A stretch of 64,000 nt of DNA from Sparassis latifolia (Eukaryota; Basidiomycota; Agaricomycetes; Polyporales; Sparassidaceae): NCBI GenBank assembly GCA_018466975.1, contig CM031557.1, forward strand, positions 2,604,001-2,668,000, written 5' to 3'. The translations under genes were made by a program, and so were the position numbers. Under the pieces are notes generated by a model. The model saw nothing but the letters and a program-made list of their open reading frames with translations. It was not told the origin of the DNA and ran no database searches. This document shows, piece after piece, positions 44,013 through 56,131 of the stretch (position 1 is the stretch's first letter; each line of letters begins with the position of its first letter).

Positions 44013-45049
44013 ATCCGTCGCTCCATACTTCAAGTTCATCTGTGCAATATTGTAACGATCCAGCATCACACGTACTTCGTCCGCCGGCCATTTGCCTCGA
44101 CCACTCGATGTACATATATGCATACGGACGGACTGCATGGGGAGATTCCCTACCAGGGACACAAACGCGTCCGGAAAACGCTGCAGCCACTTCTGCATGA
44201 TGCGTTGTCCGCGTTCTGCCTCGCGAAGAACAGTCGCTTGCCTTGAAGGCCAACCCATTAACATTATCGTTGAGGATCACCTCGGCGTCGACATCGCGCC
44301 TCCCGTGCACCTTCACGCCGCTGTTTCATTAGAGTCTGCTTGCCCCAGTTGTGGAGCTGTATTAATCGCTGAGTCCCCCATGCGGTGATGGTTTCTCCTC
44401 GACGGCCGTACCGTGTTTTGCATACATATTAATACGCAGTTCATAGACAACGATGCACGTATTTCCCCCCTAGGCTAATGTAGACGTTAGCACCCGCTAT
44501 TTCTGTTTCCCTTCTCTGCTTGAAGCATTACAACGTGCGTGCACAGAGGTGCGACATTCCTACCCCGCAGGCTTCTGTCGATCAAATGCATGCCCTGGAC
44601 CAGGTCTCTCCGACATCCTCACGCACACATTGAGACACACTACGTTCGGGAGAAGAGCGTGTATAATGAAAAACTAGATACAAGAAGCAACGCCAAATAA
44701 CCTATGGACAGTCCGAATCAGCAATGAGAGTCGGAGAGACATCCTACACTAAGGCCCGCGACGACGCGAGCCACGTAAAAACCGAGTCAGTATTATACGC
44801 ACGTATATAGTACGAGGTGAAATCCATGCTACAGTGAGACAGAGAGGTGGGAGCGGTAACCAGAAAACGAGTTAATGCTACAGGAGGGTGAACAGACAGA
44901 CGGAAACATCTATGGCGATACAGATGGGCGAGGTATGATGGCGGGGGGGATCTTCAATGGTATTGGTATCGGTATCCAATTTGCGGCAGGCACGATCATG
45001 ACAGTGTCGTGGCAGAGACGGAGGGGTGGCTGCGACAGCGCGGTCTAGT
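44013..45049. other. Intergenic, no firm gene
   Basis: Minus-strand frames of 90-130 codons around 43.9-44.3 kb contain segments such as KWLQRFPDAFVSLVGNLPMQ in more than one frame, so a decayed gene is possible. No family was recognised. The rest is the 3' flank of the HMG-box gene. Confidence 0.35.
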
Positions 45050-46937
45050 CTAGTATCCCTCCAGCGTCTGCATGGGGTCCGCGAACCCGAACATCTCGCC
45101 GCCGACGGCGGGGTCAGGGCCCGCGCAGCCCGGCGGGTACACTCCCTGCTCGTACTCGAACTCGAAGTGCTCCATGTCGAGCGGCATCTCCATCCCGCCG
45201 GCGCACCCGGGCTCGAGCGCATAGTTCTGCTCGTGCATCATGTGCTGCTGTTGCTGCTCTGCGTCGAGCGCGGTCTGCAGCTGCTGCCCCAGGACACGAA
45301 CGGCGGGGAGTGCATCGCCAGCGGAGCGAATACGGCGGGCTCCGGTGAAAGGTTGCTCATGCCGGGGAGCGGCGCGTCGGATTGGGCGGGGGAGCCGGAG
45401 AATGCGGTCGAGGACCCGGAGTCGGGGACCCATCGCGAGGGATCCAACGGGCCTAGGGTCTCGTCGGAGGAGTAGGAGCAGGCCGAGTAGGGGGTAGCGG
45501 CGTTCGCGGACGAGGCGTCGGAGAAGGGGCTCAGGGGCGCATGCGGAGGAACGTTCTCCAAGGGAGAGATACTGAGAGAAAGGTCGTGGACAGGCTGCGA
45601 AAGAGTGTTCGAGAAGCCGTTGAAGTTCTGCGCAGCATAGTCAGCACGTGTGTCCGGGCAGCGATGCAGAGCGTGCGTATGACTCACGAAGATGTCGTTG
45701 CCCTCTTCGTGCAACGAGGGCGTGCCGGAGGATGCACCGAAGCCGAACGCTTCGTGGCCGTTCCCGTTCAGGTACGTCGGCTGGAAGAGACTGGTGTTCA
45801 CAGCGGGGAGCGGCTCCCAGTCGCGCTGGAGCTGCCACATCTCCGGTGTCCCCTGTCCGGCGAACGGCATATCCATCGACCACGGACGCGACTGCATCGG
45901 CTGTGCGCTCGACGCACGGCGCTGGCCCAAGATCGTGCGCGAGATACTGTTGACTGGGGATACACCACGCGAACCACCCATTTGGAAGGCACCGGGACCG
46001 ACGAGGAACGGCACAGAAGGGAGAGTGATAGGGTTGTAGAGCGCGGTGGGTGGAGGAACGGATGACGACCTGCGGTGGGGTACATGGGCTGCGGAGCATG
46101 TATCTGCGAAGGCTGATAGAGGCCCAGTTGGGGTTCCGGGCTGAGCGTTTCAGTGCGTTCGCGCAGCATATCGTACTGACGCACAGCCTCGACGAGGGCA
46201 TCACCCTTCTTGCCATCGAGCATGAACGCTGCAATCTCTTCGCATCGGCGCTCGTCAGAGAGCGAAACGGGCGCCTTGGCCTGCTTCTTCGCGGCTTTTT
46301 TCTCTTTGTTGTGCACAGGGCGGAAGCGATAGTCGGGGTATCGCAGGCGGTGCTCCGCCTTCTCCTTCTTGGCAAGGGTCTGCCAAATCTTCTTGTCTTC
46401 GAGCGGAAGAGCATGCCAACAGTTGCCTAAAGCGAACATCGCGTACGATCATCAGATTAAAGGTCGAAACACAGATGACAATCTGCGTCAACTGACCGAT
46501 GATTTTCGAGAGGGAGTTGTGGCTCGTCTCAATCGAGCCTGGGACGTGTTTCTGGCGAACGAAGTCCGCACGGAAAAGCATGAACGCGTTCGCAGGACGC
46601 GGGATATAGCCCTGCGAGCGTCGCCTGCCCGCAGGCTCACGTCTACGCGATGTCGATGGCGAAGGTGTCTCAGACGGGGGAAAGAGTGTATTTGTAGCTG
46701 ACGCGGCGTCCAGCTCGTCAACTTGGTCGCCCTCAGGCTCGACATATGTCCCTGGAGTCACGTTCGGCGCAAAGGTGACGTTGCGCGGGGATGGGGACGA
46801 AATACCGTAATTGCCTGGCTTGACCGGTGCGAGGCCTGGGTGTGCGATAGATAATCCAGTTCGTTTGCATTGGAGATGCACGATAGATAAGACGTACCGA
46901 TGGCCAAGGAGGACCTCCTGCGACGGGTGACGCGCAT
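45050..46937 (-). CDS. HMG-box transcription factor (MATA_HMG type)
   Basis: This is a nuclear DNA-binding regulator. Start at 46937 gives MRVTRRRRSSLAIG, then an intron and LAPVKPGNYGISSPSPRN. The HMG box reads YIPRPANAFMLFRADFVRQK, VPGSIETSHNSLSKIIG, then across an intron NCWHALPLEDKKIWQTLAKK and AEHRLRYPDYRF; this is the MATA_HMG type found in fungal mating and development regulators. Downstream is a Ser/Pro- and Gln-rich region (FLVGPGAFQMGGSRGVSP, ALDAEQQQQHMMHEQ) ending in MQTLEGY at 45050. Short introns of 44 nt (near 46.14 kb) and 50 nt (near 45.3 kb) restore one frame. The exact role (mating, fruiting or other) cannot be read from the sequence; no homeodomain or pheromone genes are next to it, so it is not evidently a mating-type locus. 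Confidence 0.85.
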
Positions 46938-49499
46938 GGCTTATTGTCTTGCAGGGAATAGTGTGTGGGGTATCTTCCCAATGGAGGGAGACAAAAGAGA
47001 GGAAGCACAACGGGGAATCCTTATTGTTTTCTCGTTCTTATAACTAGCCCGGGCCAAGCATCAGATGCTCTCCTTCGCCCTCCCCCAGTTCTCCAGGACC
47101 CCGGATCGCTCCGTATCTTGACGCCACACTAGCCGCCCATATCGGGTAATCGTTTTTCCTTTTTGCTCTTGTCTCGCAAATAAACATGTCCTATTTCACT
47201 GAAATTCTTCTCTAGAGTCGAGAGGACGAGAAATTTCTCTCTAGTTTTCAGAGCACATATATTGGTGCTACCTGGCGGGCGTGCTCCCGTGCGAGCGAAA
47301 ATCGATGTCCGAGGTCCCGCCATGCATCAAAGATGACTTGCCCATTTGCGTCGGCTGCCTTGTGGACGGATATGGCGAATAGCTTGTTCTTCTCCTTCGG
47401 TCCGCCTTCCATTTCTTCCCATCCCATGGGCCCTGGTTCGCCATGGAAATGGCGGCACCGATATCACTCTCGCGGGAGCTAGCGAAGAGAGCAGGCGGCC
47501 TGGTCTTCGCAAAGGCACTCTGTCTCGTGTTTGCACAGGTCTACGGAATGTACGGTGACAAGGTGCGCATCTGGGGGAAGCATGCGAGACTCTGCATGCA
47601 GACCGATCCCGTGGTGTAAGCGGCCGAGACCAGAATTCCAAGAAATCGAGCGCCCAACGGAGATTCGGGTGTGGACTCGAAGGTGTGTCCGCACATGTCT
47701 CCCTGGCCTTCGAATGCCATTCTCGTATCTTTTGCTGGACAGCTCTGGGAGTCTCTCGATATAAATTACAATCAAATGGACGAATTTCGCATTCACTCAT
47801 CTTTTTCTGTACCGGTCGTTCAAATGACGTCTACTCTCGTCTTCTCTGCTCTCGGCTCCTACCAATCTTGTGCACCCTCTTCCTTCCCGAGGTTCACAAA
47901 TTCCATTGGTAGTAATATTTCCGCCATCTATGCGAACATCCAATCAGACGTGCGATATTTCTTCAGTTCTGCCGACTTATACGCGAGTCACTCCCGGAGC
48001 GATGTAGCGAGGGAGACTCATGTCCCCTTGTCTGCAAAAGGCATGTCTTGTTAACAAACCCGCCTACCACTTCTTGCAACGCCCGTCCTGTTTCAGCCGT
48101 CAAGTGCTCTGTGTGTGTCTGTCGTGCATGGAAAAGTGCGGGAGGGCACTAGTACTGTAACTTTGGCTCAGCTGCGGTCGATGGTGCTGCCCGATTTCTC
48201 CTTGGCTTCCACGATTACGCCTTTGCCGTCACGAGATCGTGACGGTGCAAGTCGTGCTACCTGGACATGCACGGGGAAATCTCAGGAATTACATAGCAAT
48301 TCCGTTCTGCCGACTTTACGCTGAGCAGTCTTACTCGATGGTTCCTTGGCTCGTTTTCTATCCCGTTTACAGGCGTGTTATCCCCTCGCATCACCGTGGA
48401 TGGCCCGGATCTGGAGCATCGAGGAGTTTAACGCCGCCACATGCACGCTATTGGCGACTTCCAGAACCATTGCACGAGACTGCTGGACGCCCGGTCGTCT
48501 GGATCGTCGCGACAACTTTCTGCAGGAGCACAAGTTCCCCGATCTCTGTGCCTTCGCCTGCAGTAGCGATGTCCTGTCTTATCTTGCGAAGACAACACAG
48601 AGTGGCGATGCAACAAGCTGCGGACATCTCTGATGATAGTCTTATCATCATGGTGGTGACCAGTGCATGTTTTGTGGGGCTACCTACAAGGCCCATCATC
48701 ATCCGTCGTCTGGACATCCTCCATTTCCCGTGCAGATGGCATCCTGCTCTTTGAGAATATCCGGCATGCCGCAGAACAAGACTTGCTGAGGCGTACCAAA
48801 GTCTCTTGTCCCGTCTGGAACTGGTGGGCTATGGAATTATGGCAGTAGAACCGTGATGCGCAGGCTGCATGTGAACTCGTGCTCATTGCACAAGGTTCGC
48901 TCGCAGCCTACGTTTCCACGTAATTCGTAATGCGGCGTCTGTCCAAACGCTGTTATCGTGACACGGCCAGAGGGACATATCTCTGCTTCACTATGTGGTA
49001 TCTTGCTAATTCCGGTTATTGACGAGCAGGCTAGAAATGGTTGACCCTCGGCAACGTCCCGCTCGATGGATTGAACTTTGGTTTACAATCTGTGCGTTAC
49101 ACCCCGCTGCACGGTATCCTCCTGAAAGGATGTCCGCAAACGGGTCTGACGGTAGTAGTGAGGGCGGGAGCCTCTATAAGCAATGGACCAATCACACGTG
49201 GACGCGGGCATCTTCCTTGTCCATCTTGCCCTTGAATCCTGTCTGCACTCACTTATGCGACGACGGCTGAAGCCGGTCTTCGTTGGAAGGACCTCATCAC
49301 GTACGGGAAGTACATGCGATGAAGCAAGCATTAGAAATGGCGCGTGACTTTTTCCTGTGGAGATTCCCATGCAGGTCTGCCATGCGCGTGAGACCCGACG
49401 CTGACTGGCGAGATGTACCGGTTCCCATCTGCGATTACCAATCGTATCTTGCGGGCAGATTGAGCACCCCTCTTCGCGACCCGCTCTGGCATCCTCGGG
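46938..49499. other. Largely unrecognised; one coding-like minus-strand segment
   Basis: A minus-strand stretch at about 47450-47280 reads GPMGWEEMEGGPKEKNKLF and VIFDAWRDLGHRFSLAREHA before a GT donor, and has the look of a real exon, but I could not extend it or name it. A TATA-like gatataaat lies near 47758. The remainder upstream of the GMC gene shows only short frames. Confidence 0.3.
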
Positions 49500-52400
49500 A
49501 TGACCGCAACGCTGGAAGACGTTGCAGGAGAGAGTTTTGACTTCGTCATCTGTGGTGAGTCGATACGATCTGTTTGGGGTCGATCACAACCGGATTAAAC
49601 TGCGTATATCAATCTGCAGGGGGTGGCGTGAGTTTACGTCCAGATCTTCCGGGATTCACGCTGACGTGGAGGAGCGCTTCCACTGTGATGGTAGACTGCG
49701 GGCCTTACGCTGGCAGCGAGGTTGACGGAGGACCCGAGCGTTTCTGTCCTCGCGTTGGAGGCGGGGGCGGCGCACATCGACGATCCGGACACCTGTGCGT
49801 CTTGAGAGTTGCCTCGGCTTCTTGATTGTCTTGATGACGATGCGCAGTGCGCCCTGCCTCACATGGAAGCCAGTTTGGGAATGAGTCTTACGACTGGAGC
49901 TTCCGAACTGTATCCCATTCCGAGGTTTGTGTATGGTATTTCGATCTGAAACTACGTTCGTGTTCTGTAGGTGCACCAGACTCGATGTCGTGACACTCAT
50001 CATGTCTGGAATCGGTGAGTATGCAGGGCTCAGATTTCAGAAACGCCACCATCTGACTGTGTTCCAGAGGTAAAGGTCTTGGAGGGAGTTCAATTATCAA
50101 TTTTATGGTCTGGACGAAGCCAACGGCGGAAGAGATCAATGGTACGGCACTGTTTCGTTCAAGGCATATTACTCCCAGTCCCATGTCCGAGTTCCCTTCA
50201 GATTTCGAACGGCTTGGGAATCCAGGGTGGAACTGGAACAATTACCAGAAGTACGTAGCAAGAACGGAAAGGTAGGTCTTATATATATCTTTTTCAATGT
50301 GTTAACCACCAAGCGATTTCACGAAGGTTCATTTCTCCACATGAAGAAGTACAGAGGACGTTCAAGCTGAATTACGATGCAGCAAACGTCGGCAGCGAAG
50401 GTGGTCGCATTCTGTCTCGCATCTGAGGCTGGAATAGTAGTTGACATATCTTTCACATGGTTCCAGGGCCGCTCAAGATCACCTATCCTGCAACCATCGA
50501 TCCGGCCGAGTTGAAAATGCAGCAGGTACGCTACGGAAAATGGACGCGTTCAGTGCCAGTGCTCAACCTAGTCTCGCCTGATAGACTTTGATCAATGCGG
50601 GCGTCCCCGTCGCAGCTAACCCGGTAGGGTGACGTTCATCTTTTTTGGCGGCGGTATGAAATGTCTCACACACTGATATAATTCCCTCCAAGATGGGCGG
50701 TGATGTATGCACACCCGCTATGCACCCCTTCTTGAGTTTCATATCTTGTTCTACTCGCCCTTTCTAGCCGGCGGGAGCATATTTCGCACCGAGCACGTAC
50801 GACCCGGTAACGCACACACGGTCATATGCAACAACTGTGAGCTGCTGCTGAGAGACGTGCCAATTTCCTTAATTCATGTGCAGGCGTTTTATCTCCCAAA
50901 CGCTGAGCGCCCAAATCTCAAAGTTCTCGTATGCGCACATGCAAGACGGGTGTGCACGATCTCTGCGCCGAACGGGAATCTTACTGCAGTCGGTGTGGAG
51001 TTCGAGCATGCAGGCAGGCTGTACACTGTCAGTGCGAGAAAAGAAGTTGTTATCGCCATGGGGTCTGAGACCATCCTCACTTTGAGATCCTGTACTGTAT
51101 TCACCAAATGTGTCTCAGAGCCTTGCAATCTCCTCAAATGTTGGAACTGTCCGGTATCGGCAACAAAGAAGTGCTTGAGAAGGTCGGCATCCCAACGAAG
51201 ATCGACCTTCCTGGTGTTGGAAGGAACGTACAGGAACATCTTGAAATCGGTGTCAGCTTTGGTGGGTACAGAACAACTCTTCATCGAGCACAATTCACAC
51301 ATATTGTTCAGAGCTGAGAGATGACGCTAAATTCGATACACTTTGCCTCTTGCGTGACCCCGCTGTGGCCGCAAAACATCTGGAATTGCAGTAAGCCTCG
51401 CATTTCCTGTCTTTGGTCTGTAAATTGACTTTGTCTGCCATGTCTTAGTAAATCTGGTTCGGGTTTGTATACGACAGGGATTACCAACTTTGCCTTTGTC
51501 TCTCCAAAAGTTGCTTCCTGTAACATCGATGAAATCGCTCGAGCTGCGAGGGCTAAATTTACAGAAAATGCGGCTTCGTACCCTCCGGGGCTACTGGAAC
51601 AGTACGACATCCAACTCAGACGACTCGAGGCAGGAGAGCCGCTGTGCGAGATCATCAGTTATCCAGGCTTCATGTCTACTCCCAGTGCGTCACACGCTAC
51701 CGATATAATGAACAAATTTGTGTAGTGTATGTAATTCCCAGATCCTCCATTGCCAGGCAAACGCTATGTGACCTTCACGATCGTACTGAATAGCCCCTTC
51801 TCTAGAGGATCAATCGTAAGCGTCATGTACAGTTTACGTTCGGTCTCTAATGCAGCCGCCTGGATGAATAGCATTGTTCTTCGAGTGATCCCCTGGCGGA
51901 TCCAGAGCTCGACCCTCACTACCTAGAGGAAGATATTGGTACGTGGCCCTGAATTCAACCAAAATCATAACCTCTCAAACGGGTTGCGCAGATCTGCAGA
52001 TCATGACTGAGATGGTGAAGTTTGTCAGAGGATTCGCGCAGGTTCCGCCTTTCAAAGATATGATATGTAAAATCATCTCTTGTTGTCCCGCACGTACAAT
52101 CTAGAAGTGACTTGCTATTTCCTTCGCAGCGAAGGAGCTGAATCCTGGTGCTGAAATCAAGGATGACATCGAAATCATCAGTGAGTACCAATCTTGTAAC
52201 CAGCCCCGGACTCTATTCAGTGATTCGTGCAGATTTCATCAAGAGGAACTGTGAGACCATGTGGCGTAAGTGAGCGGTACCAGGCAACTGAGGAGTTCTC
52301 AACACTCTAACAGATACGATTGGCTCATGCTCTATGCTACCGAAGGACCGCGATGGAGTAGTCGATCCTGAGTTGAAGGTCTCGCTGTCGCGTTCTGCCG

Positions 52401-52706
52401 TGTCTTCGCCAGGTTGACTTCGCATATCACGATAGGTGTACGGCACAAACAACCTCAGAGTGGTAGATCTTTCCGTGGCTCCGTTGCACTTCTCTGCGCA
52501 CTCTCTCGGTAAGTGGTGTTCGCAAACCGCATTTCGAAAACGTCCCTTGACAATGGATGCTATTCGTGAATCTTGTAGCCACCGTCTATGCTATTTCTGA
52601 GCAAGGTACAGTGCATGTCGAGACGTCAAGGGTGGATTTGTACTCATTGTTCGCAATCAAACTAGCCGCCGATTTACTGAAGGGAGGGCAGAAGTGTGCA
52701 CAATAA
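49500..52706 (+). CDS. GMC oxidoreductase (aryl-alcohol-oxidase-like, intracellular)
   Basis: This is an FAD-dependent glucose-methanol-choline family enzyme that oxidises an alcohol, with O2 or another acceptor. Start ATG 49500: MTATLEDVAGESFDFVIC, with no signal peptide. The FAD-binding GGGTAGLTLAARL is assembled from three exons, the middle one of 8 nt. Then come VLALEAGAAHIDDPD, RGKGLGGSSIINFMVWTKP (GMC signature 1), MGGD on a 12-nt exon, ALQSPQMLELSGIG (signature 2), and NVQEHLEIGVSF. The C-terminal active site has His in MWHTIGSCSMLPKD and His in APLHFSAHSLATVYAISEQ, the His/His pair of aryl-alcohol-oxidase-like members. TAA is at 52704-52706. I count about 24 introns of 50-70 nt and a protein of about 607 residues, the usual family length. 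All joins keep frame, so the gene is intact. The substrate is not known. Confidence 0.9.
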
Positions 52707-53071
52707 ACGAGATGATCACCTATAGATCACAAGTATTGCCCGTCCGCTGCAGTGACTTCCAGTTGCTCTGATATGGTGAATACAATGTATTTCTCCACCG
52801 TACATGGCGACTACTCTGCATAAGCTCTTGACCTACCCGACAGCATTCTTCCAGTCCTAAACATTCAAGCGCAATTCGTCCGTATGTACTGGGGTAACCG
52901 AGGTGATTGGCTGGAGCGGAATAAAGCAGAAAGGGGCGAGTGCCGGAATGTAGCAATATGAACTTGAAATGAGGAAGAACAAACATCGGTATGTATTTTG
53001 GCAATGGTCCCAGCGCTGACCATAGTTGTCGCCGTAGTGCTGCTGGACGGTGCTAGCAGAGCGCCGATAGG
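52707..53071. other. Convergent 3' intergenic region
   Basis: This short segment lies between the GMC gene and basic-tail copy B, which point toward each other. Nothing else was recognised. Confidence 0.5.
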
Positions 53072-53840
53072 CTATTTCTTGCCTTTCTTGCGAGGTCTCT
53101 CGTCCTCGTCATCTCCTTTGACCTTGCGCTTAGCCCCGCGGCTACCTTTCTTTCGTTTGTTCGCCTTCTCCTTGACCTGCGCTGCCGTTAAATCCATCCC
53201 CAGCCTCTCCCTCTCTGCCTCTGTCAAAAACTCCTCCACGCCCGGCTTTGTTTGCATCTTCCCCAGCCAGATGGTGGATTGATGCGAATCGGAAACTTCG
53301 AAATTGACAAAACAGTTGCCAGAATCATCCATGACAGTGGTAACCTGCATGGATAGGAAATCGACGTGCTCGCCATCCAAGGTTAATTCGATCATGTCCC
53401 AGCGGTTCGGCTGCTCTTCTCCATCGGCATGCATGGCCTTGAGTTCGAGAAAGGTTCCCGTGATCGACCCGAGGGCTATTTTCCCCTTGAAACCATCGGG
53501 ATCGGGGTCGCGCTGTTGGGCTGATTTACGACGCTCGATAGTCACAGTACCTCGCCATGTCGATTCCGGAGTGATCTCTTCCAGGGTTTCGCCATCTTGC
53601 CACACCATCAAATATGTTCCGCACAGTGGACCGAGTAAGAGAGGTTCCGTCTCTTCCATCTGGAAATCTATGAGATGAGCATGCAGGTTAGCACTATGGT
53701 GAGCTGGTACGCACGACACCCTTTAGGACACTTTCATCCTCGTGTGACCAATATTTCGGTCCTTCGAGTAGCAGACCTTCGTCTTCTGAGTCATATCCCT
53801 CGGAATATACCTCCTCCTCCTCTTCGTCGGAAGAACGCAT
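53072..53840 (-). CDS. Basic-tail family, copy B (apparently intact)
   Basis: Exon 1 (53840-53720) encodes MRSSDEEEEEVYSEGYDSED and LLLEGPKYWSHEDESV. A short intron (donor gtgtcg, acceptor ctcatag) joins to DFQMEETEPLLLGPLCGTYL. The core reads TVTIERRKSAQQRDPDPDGF, LGSITGTFLELKAMHADGEE, TTVMDDSGNCFVNFEV and TIWLGKMQTKPGVEEFLTEA. The tail ERERLGMDLTAAQVKEKANK leads to a Lys/Arg-rich end (RGAKRKVKGDDEDERPRKKG) that could be a nuclear localisation signal. The predicted length is about 235 residues: acidic N-terminus, beta-rich core, basic C-terminus. It belongs with copies A and C. I do not recognise the family and give no function. Confidence 0.6.
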
Positions 53841-54150
53841 ATCGACGGACGGAGTGCAATTTGCTGCGGAAAACAGCCCATCACTACAGCCCTCGCGTAA
53901 CCAGTCACTTGATCACGTGTAATCGTGACAGTGGCATCGTGTCGACGCGTCCGCGTTCCGCCATAGTAGTGTAAAGAGGTTTCCGCGAGAGCACCTACTG
54001 AGAAGTAATATTTACCCCTGACATTGGTGAATCAGAGTGAGGTATGCTCCAAACATAGCGATTTTAATTTGTATATTATTCACGACGAACATCGAATTGC
54101 AAACGGGTGGCGCAAACTTTGCGAACAAGGAGTACTTGCAAGAGTGTGGA

Positions 54151-54961
54151 CTACTTCTTCCTGGATGCCTTCTTACGCGGCTTCTCCTCAACGTCTTCTG
54201 CGCCAGCCTTGCGCTTCGCCGCACCGCCACCACGGGACGCCTTCTTCTTCCCCGCAGTCTTTTGCTGTTCCTTCGCCTTACTCTGGACTTTTTTGCCAGT
54301 CAATCCCATCCCCAGCCTCACCTTCTCCGCATCAGTCAAGAACTCATTGACTCCTACACTCTACTGCTTCTTTGCGAGCCAAGTCGCATCCATCCTCCCG
54401 TACGCCAATTCGATGACCACAAACGGGTTACCGTGATCGTCCTTCACCTTGGCGACCAGAATGCAAATGGAGTCTGGCCTGTCCCCCTCGTGTGGGAATT
54501 TCCAATCGACGATGTCGGTCAACTCCCAGCAATTAGGTATGTTTCCGCCGTCACTCGAAGTGACTGCTTGCAGCTCGCAGAAGCGACCCGAGACAGTGCC
54601 GAATGAAAATTCTCCCTTGAAGCCATCGGGATGGGGATTCGTTCGGGAAATTGATTCGCGGCTCCTGAGAGTGAGCGTGTCCGCACTACTACCCGACTGG
54701 AACTCAGGGATGTCGTCTTCAGGGTCATATACGACCACATATCTCCCGCAAAGAGTACGGAGCGAAACGCTGGCAGGTTCGTCGTCATGCTCCTAACAAT
54801 ATTGTTTAGCACGGTGCAACACGAACCGAGAAACGACGAGCACGCACAATACTTTCGCATACTTCATTCTTCTCAGACGACTAATACTTGGCAGCATCAG
54901 GTCGCCATTCCTCCTCCTCGTCAGAAGACACGGTAGAGGTATTATCGTCGTCAGAAGACAT
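54151..54961 (-). pseudogene. Basic-tail family, copy C, with two in-frame TAG codons
   Basis: Exon 1 from ATG 54961 reads MSSDDDNTSTVSSDEEEEW, meets TAG at 54883-54881, and continues to a GT donor (gtatgc) that joins in phase to EHDDEPASVSLRTLCGRYVV. The core reads RESISRTNPHPDGFKGEFSF, GTVSGRFCELQAVTS, KVKDDHGNPFVVIELAYGR and DATWLAKKQ. A TAG at 54363-54361 follows, where copy B has Thr, and the frame then continues as VGVNEFLTDAEKVRLGMGLT with a Lys-rich tail. Domain order is identical to copy B. Apart from the two TAG codons the frame is fully open, so decay is recent, or the codons are tolerated in some way. Confidence 0.55.
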
Positions 54962-55688
54962 GTTAAAGGTACGATCGTCGGCGCTAATGCGCAGGTAAGC
55001 TTCTACTTGATGCCATCGCGAACCGGAATATGCGGGTTTATGTCATCGTATACGTACACGTGCGACGGTCCTCCATCGGTCTCGTCGTGATGCATACAGT
55101 GACCAGTTCAGCACGAACCTGTGAGAATGCTGCGATGAAGCTTTGAACGGTCACATTATGGTTCTACATACAGACATGGAGACAGATAAGTCAGTTCAGT
55201 ACAACAAGTTCGAGTACAGCCGGTGAACGGCATAACAACAAGGTGAACCATGAGACTGGATACTGCGCCTCGTAGAACTTCAGTATCATTCGCCCTGCAT
55301 GACCAAATCTTAGCGCTCGACCATATTTTATCCCGTGGATGGGCTAAATCGTACACAGCTTGAGACATTGAGAGATGACATAACTCGAGAGATAGTGGTT
55401 GCAAAATGCCAATTCCTCCGTATGGCTGAGTAATGATCAAGGAATGTGTACGATATCGTTTTGACAGCTGCAGGAAATGCGGCAGCTCCACGGTAGCTCG
55501 AAGTGCAGCGATCGAGCAAAAGAGGCTATTTGTCGGGTCGGATGGTTCTCGCTGCCGTTGTCGTCCACGATCCAGCGCTTCTGGATCAAAGGCAAGAGAG
55601 GTAACCCTTTTGTTGAGGGTAAAACATATCCTTTGCGGCTTCCCTTGACCCTACCTTGAATGTCTTCCTCGGCCGCTCCCGACGTAAT
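54962..55688. other. Intergenic, nothing firm
   Basis: The upstream region of copy C and the 3' side of a possible fourth relative; no gene was recognised. Confidence 0.35.
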
Positions 55689-56131
55689 TCACCAGTCATG
55701 ATCTTGAAGTTCCACAGCTCGACGGAGCACCTTTTCACTAGCAGAGGTACATGAACCCAGGAATCCCAGACATCCACAGTTCCTTGAAGTTACGAAAATT
55801 TCTGGGACATTGTAGAGCCAAAGTCGCACGAAATACCTGGTCCAAATGAACGGCGGACGAGCTGTATTCGTGCAATATTTGTAGGCACGTCCCTCTGGGT
55901 CCAGGATAGCCAAGTATCGCCCACACAGATACATCTGAAAGATGTTCCCTTCAGAAGACTTCTAAACAGATTGGAATGAGCCTGCAACTGCCAAAATTGA
56001 ATCCGTACTGTGCGCACCGGAGAGCACTTAACGACCAATAGGACTTGACCGTTTGAGGACTCTAAATCTGAAATATCTTGTGAACGAGGCGGCCATTCAT
56101 CAGCCAGCAATTGATGACAGATGAAGTACAA
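55689..56131 (-). pseudogene. Possible distant fourth member of the basic-tail family
   Basis: A minus-strand frame reads FQMYLCGRYLAILDPEGRAY, which lines up with FQMEETEP...LCGTYL of copy B and LCGRYVVVYDPEDD of copy C. An upstream frame (ADEWPPRSQDISDLESSNGQ) could be an acidic first exon. Similarity fades after about 25 residues and no basic tail is visible in frame. This is either a decayed member or a chance resemblance. Confidence 0.25.

Noticed and set aside
45238..45310. Apparent frameshift in the HMG-box gene near its C-terminus
   Set aside because: A 50-nt GT-AG intron (gtattc to ggggcag) joins SPEPA to QLQTALDAEQ in phase, so no lesion is needed.
46040..46160. Second apparent frameshift in the HMG-box gene
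   Set aside because: A 44-nt intron (gtgcgt to acgctcag) gives one frame through AHVPHRRSSSVPPPT.
45050..46937. A mating-type locus around the HMG-box gene
   Set aside because: No homeodomain, pheromone or receptor genes are present nearby; the HMG factor alone does not define such a locus.
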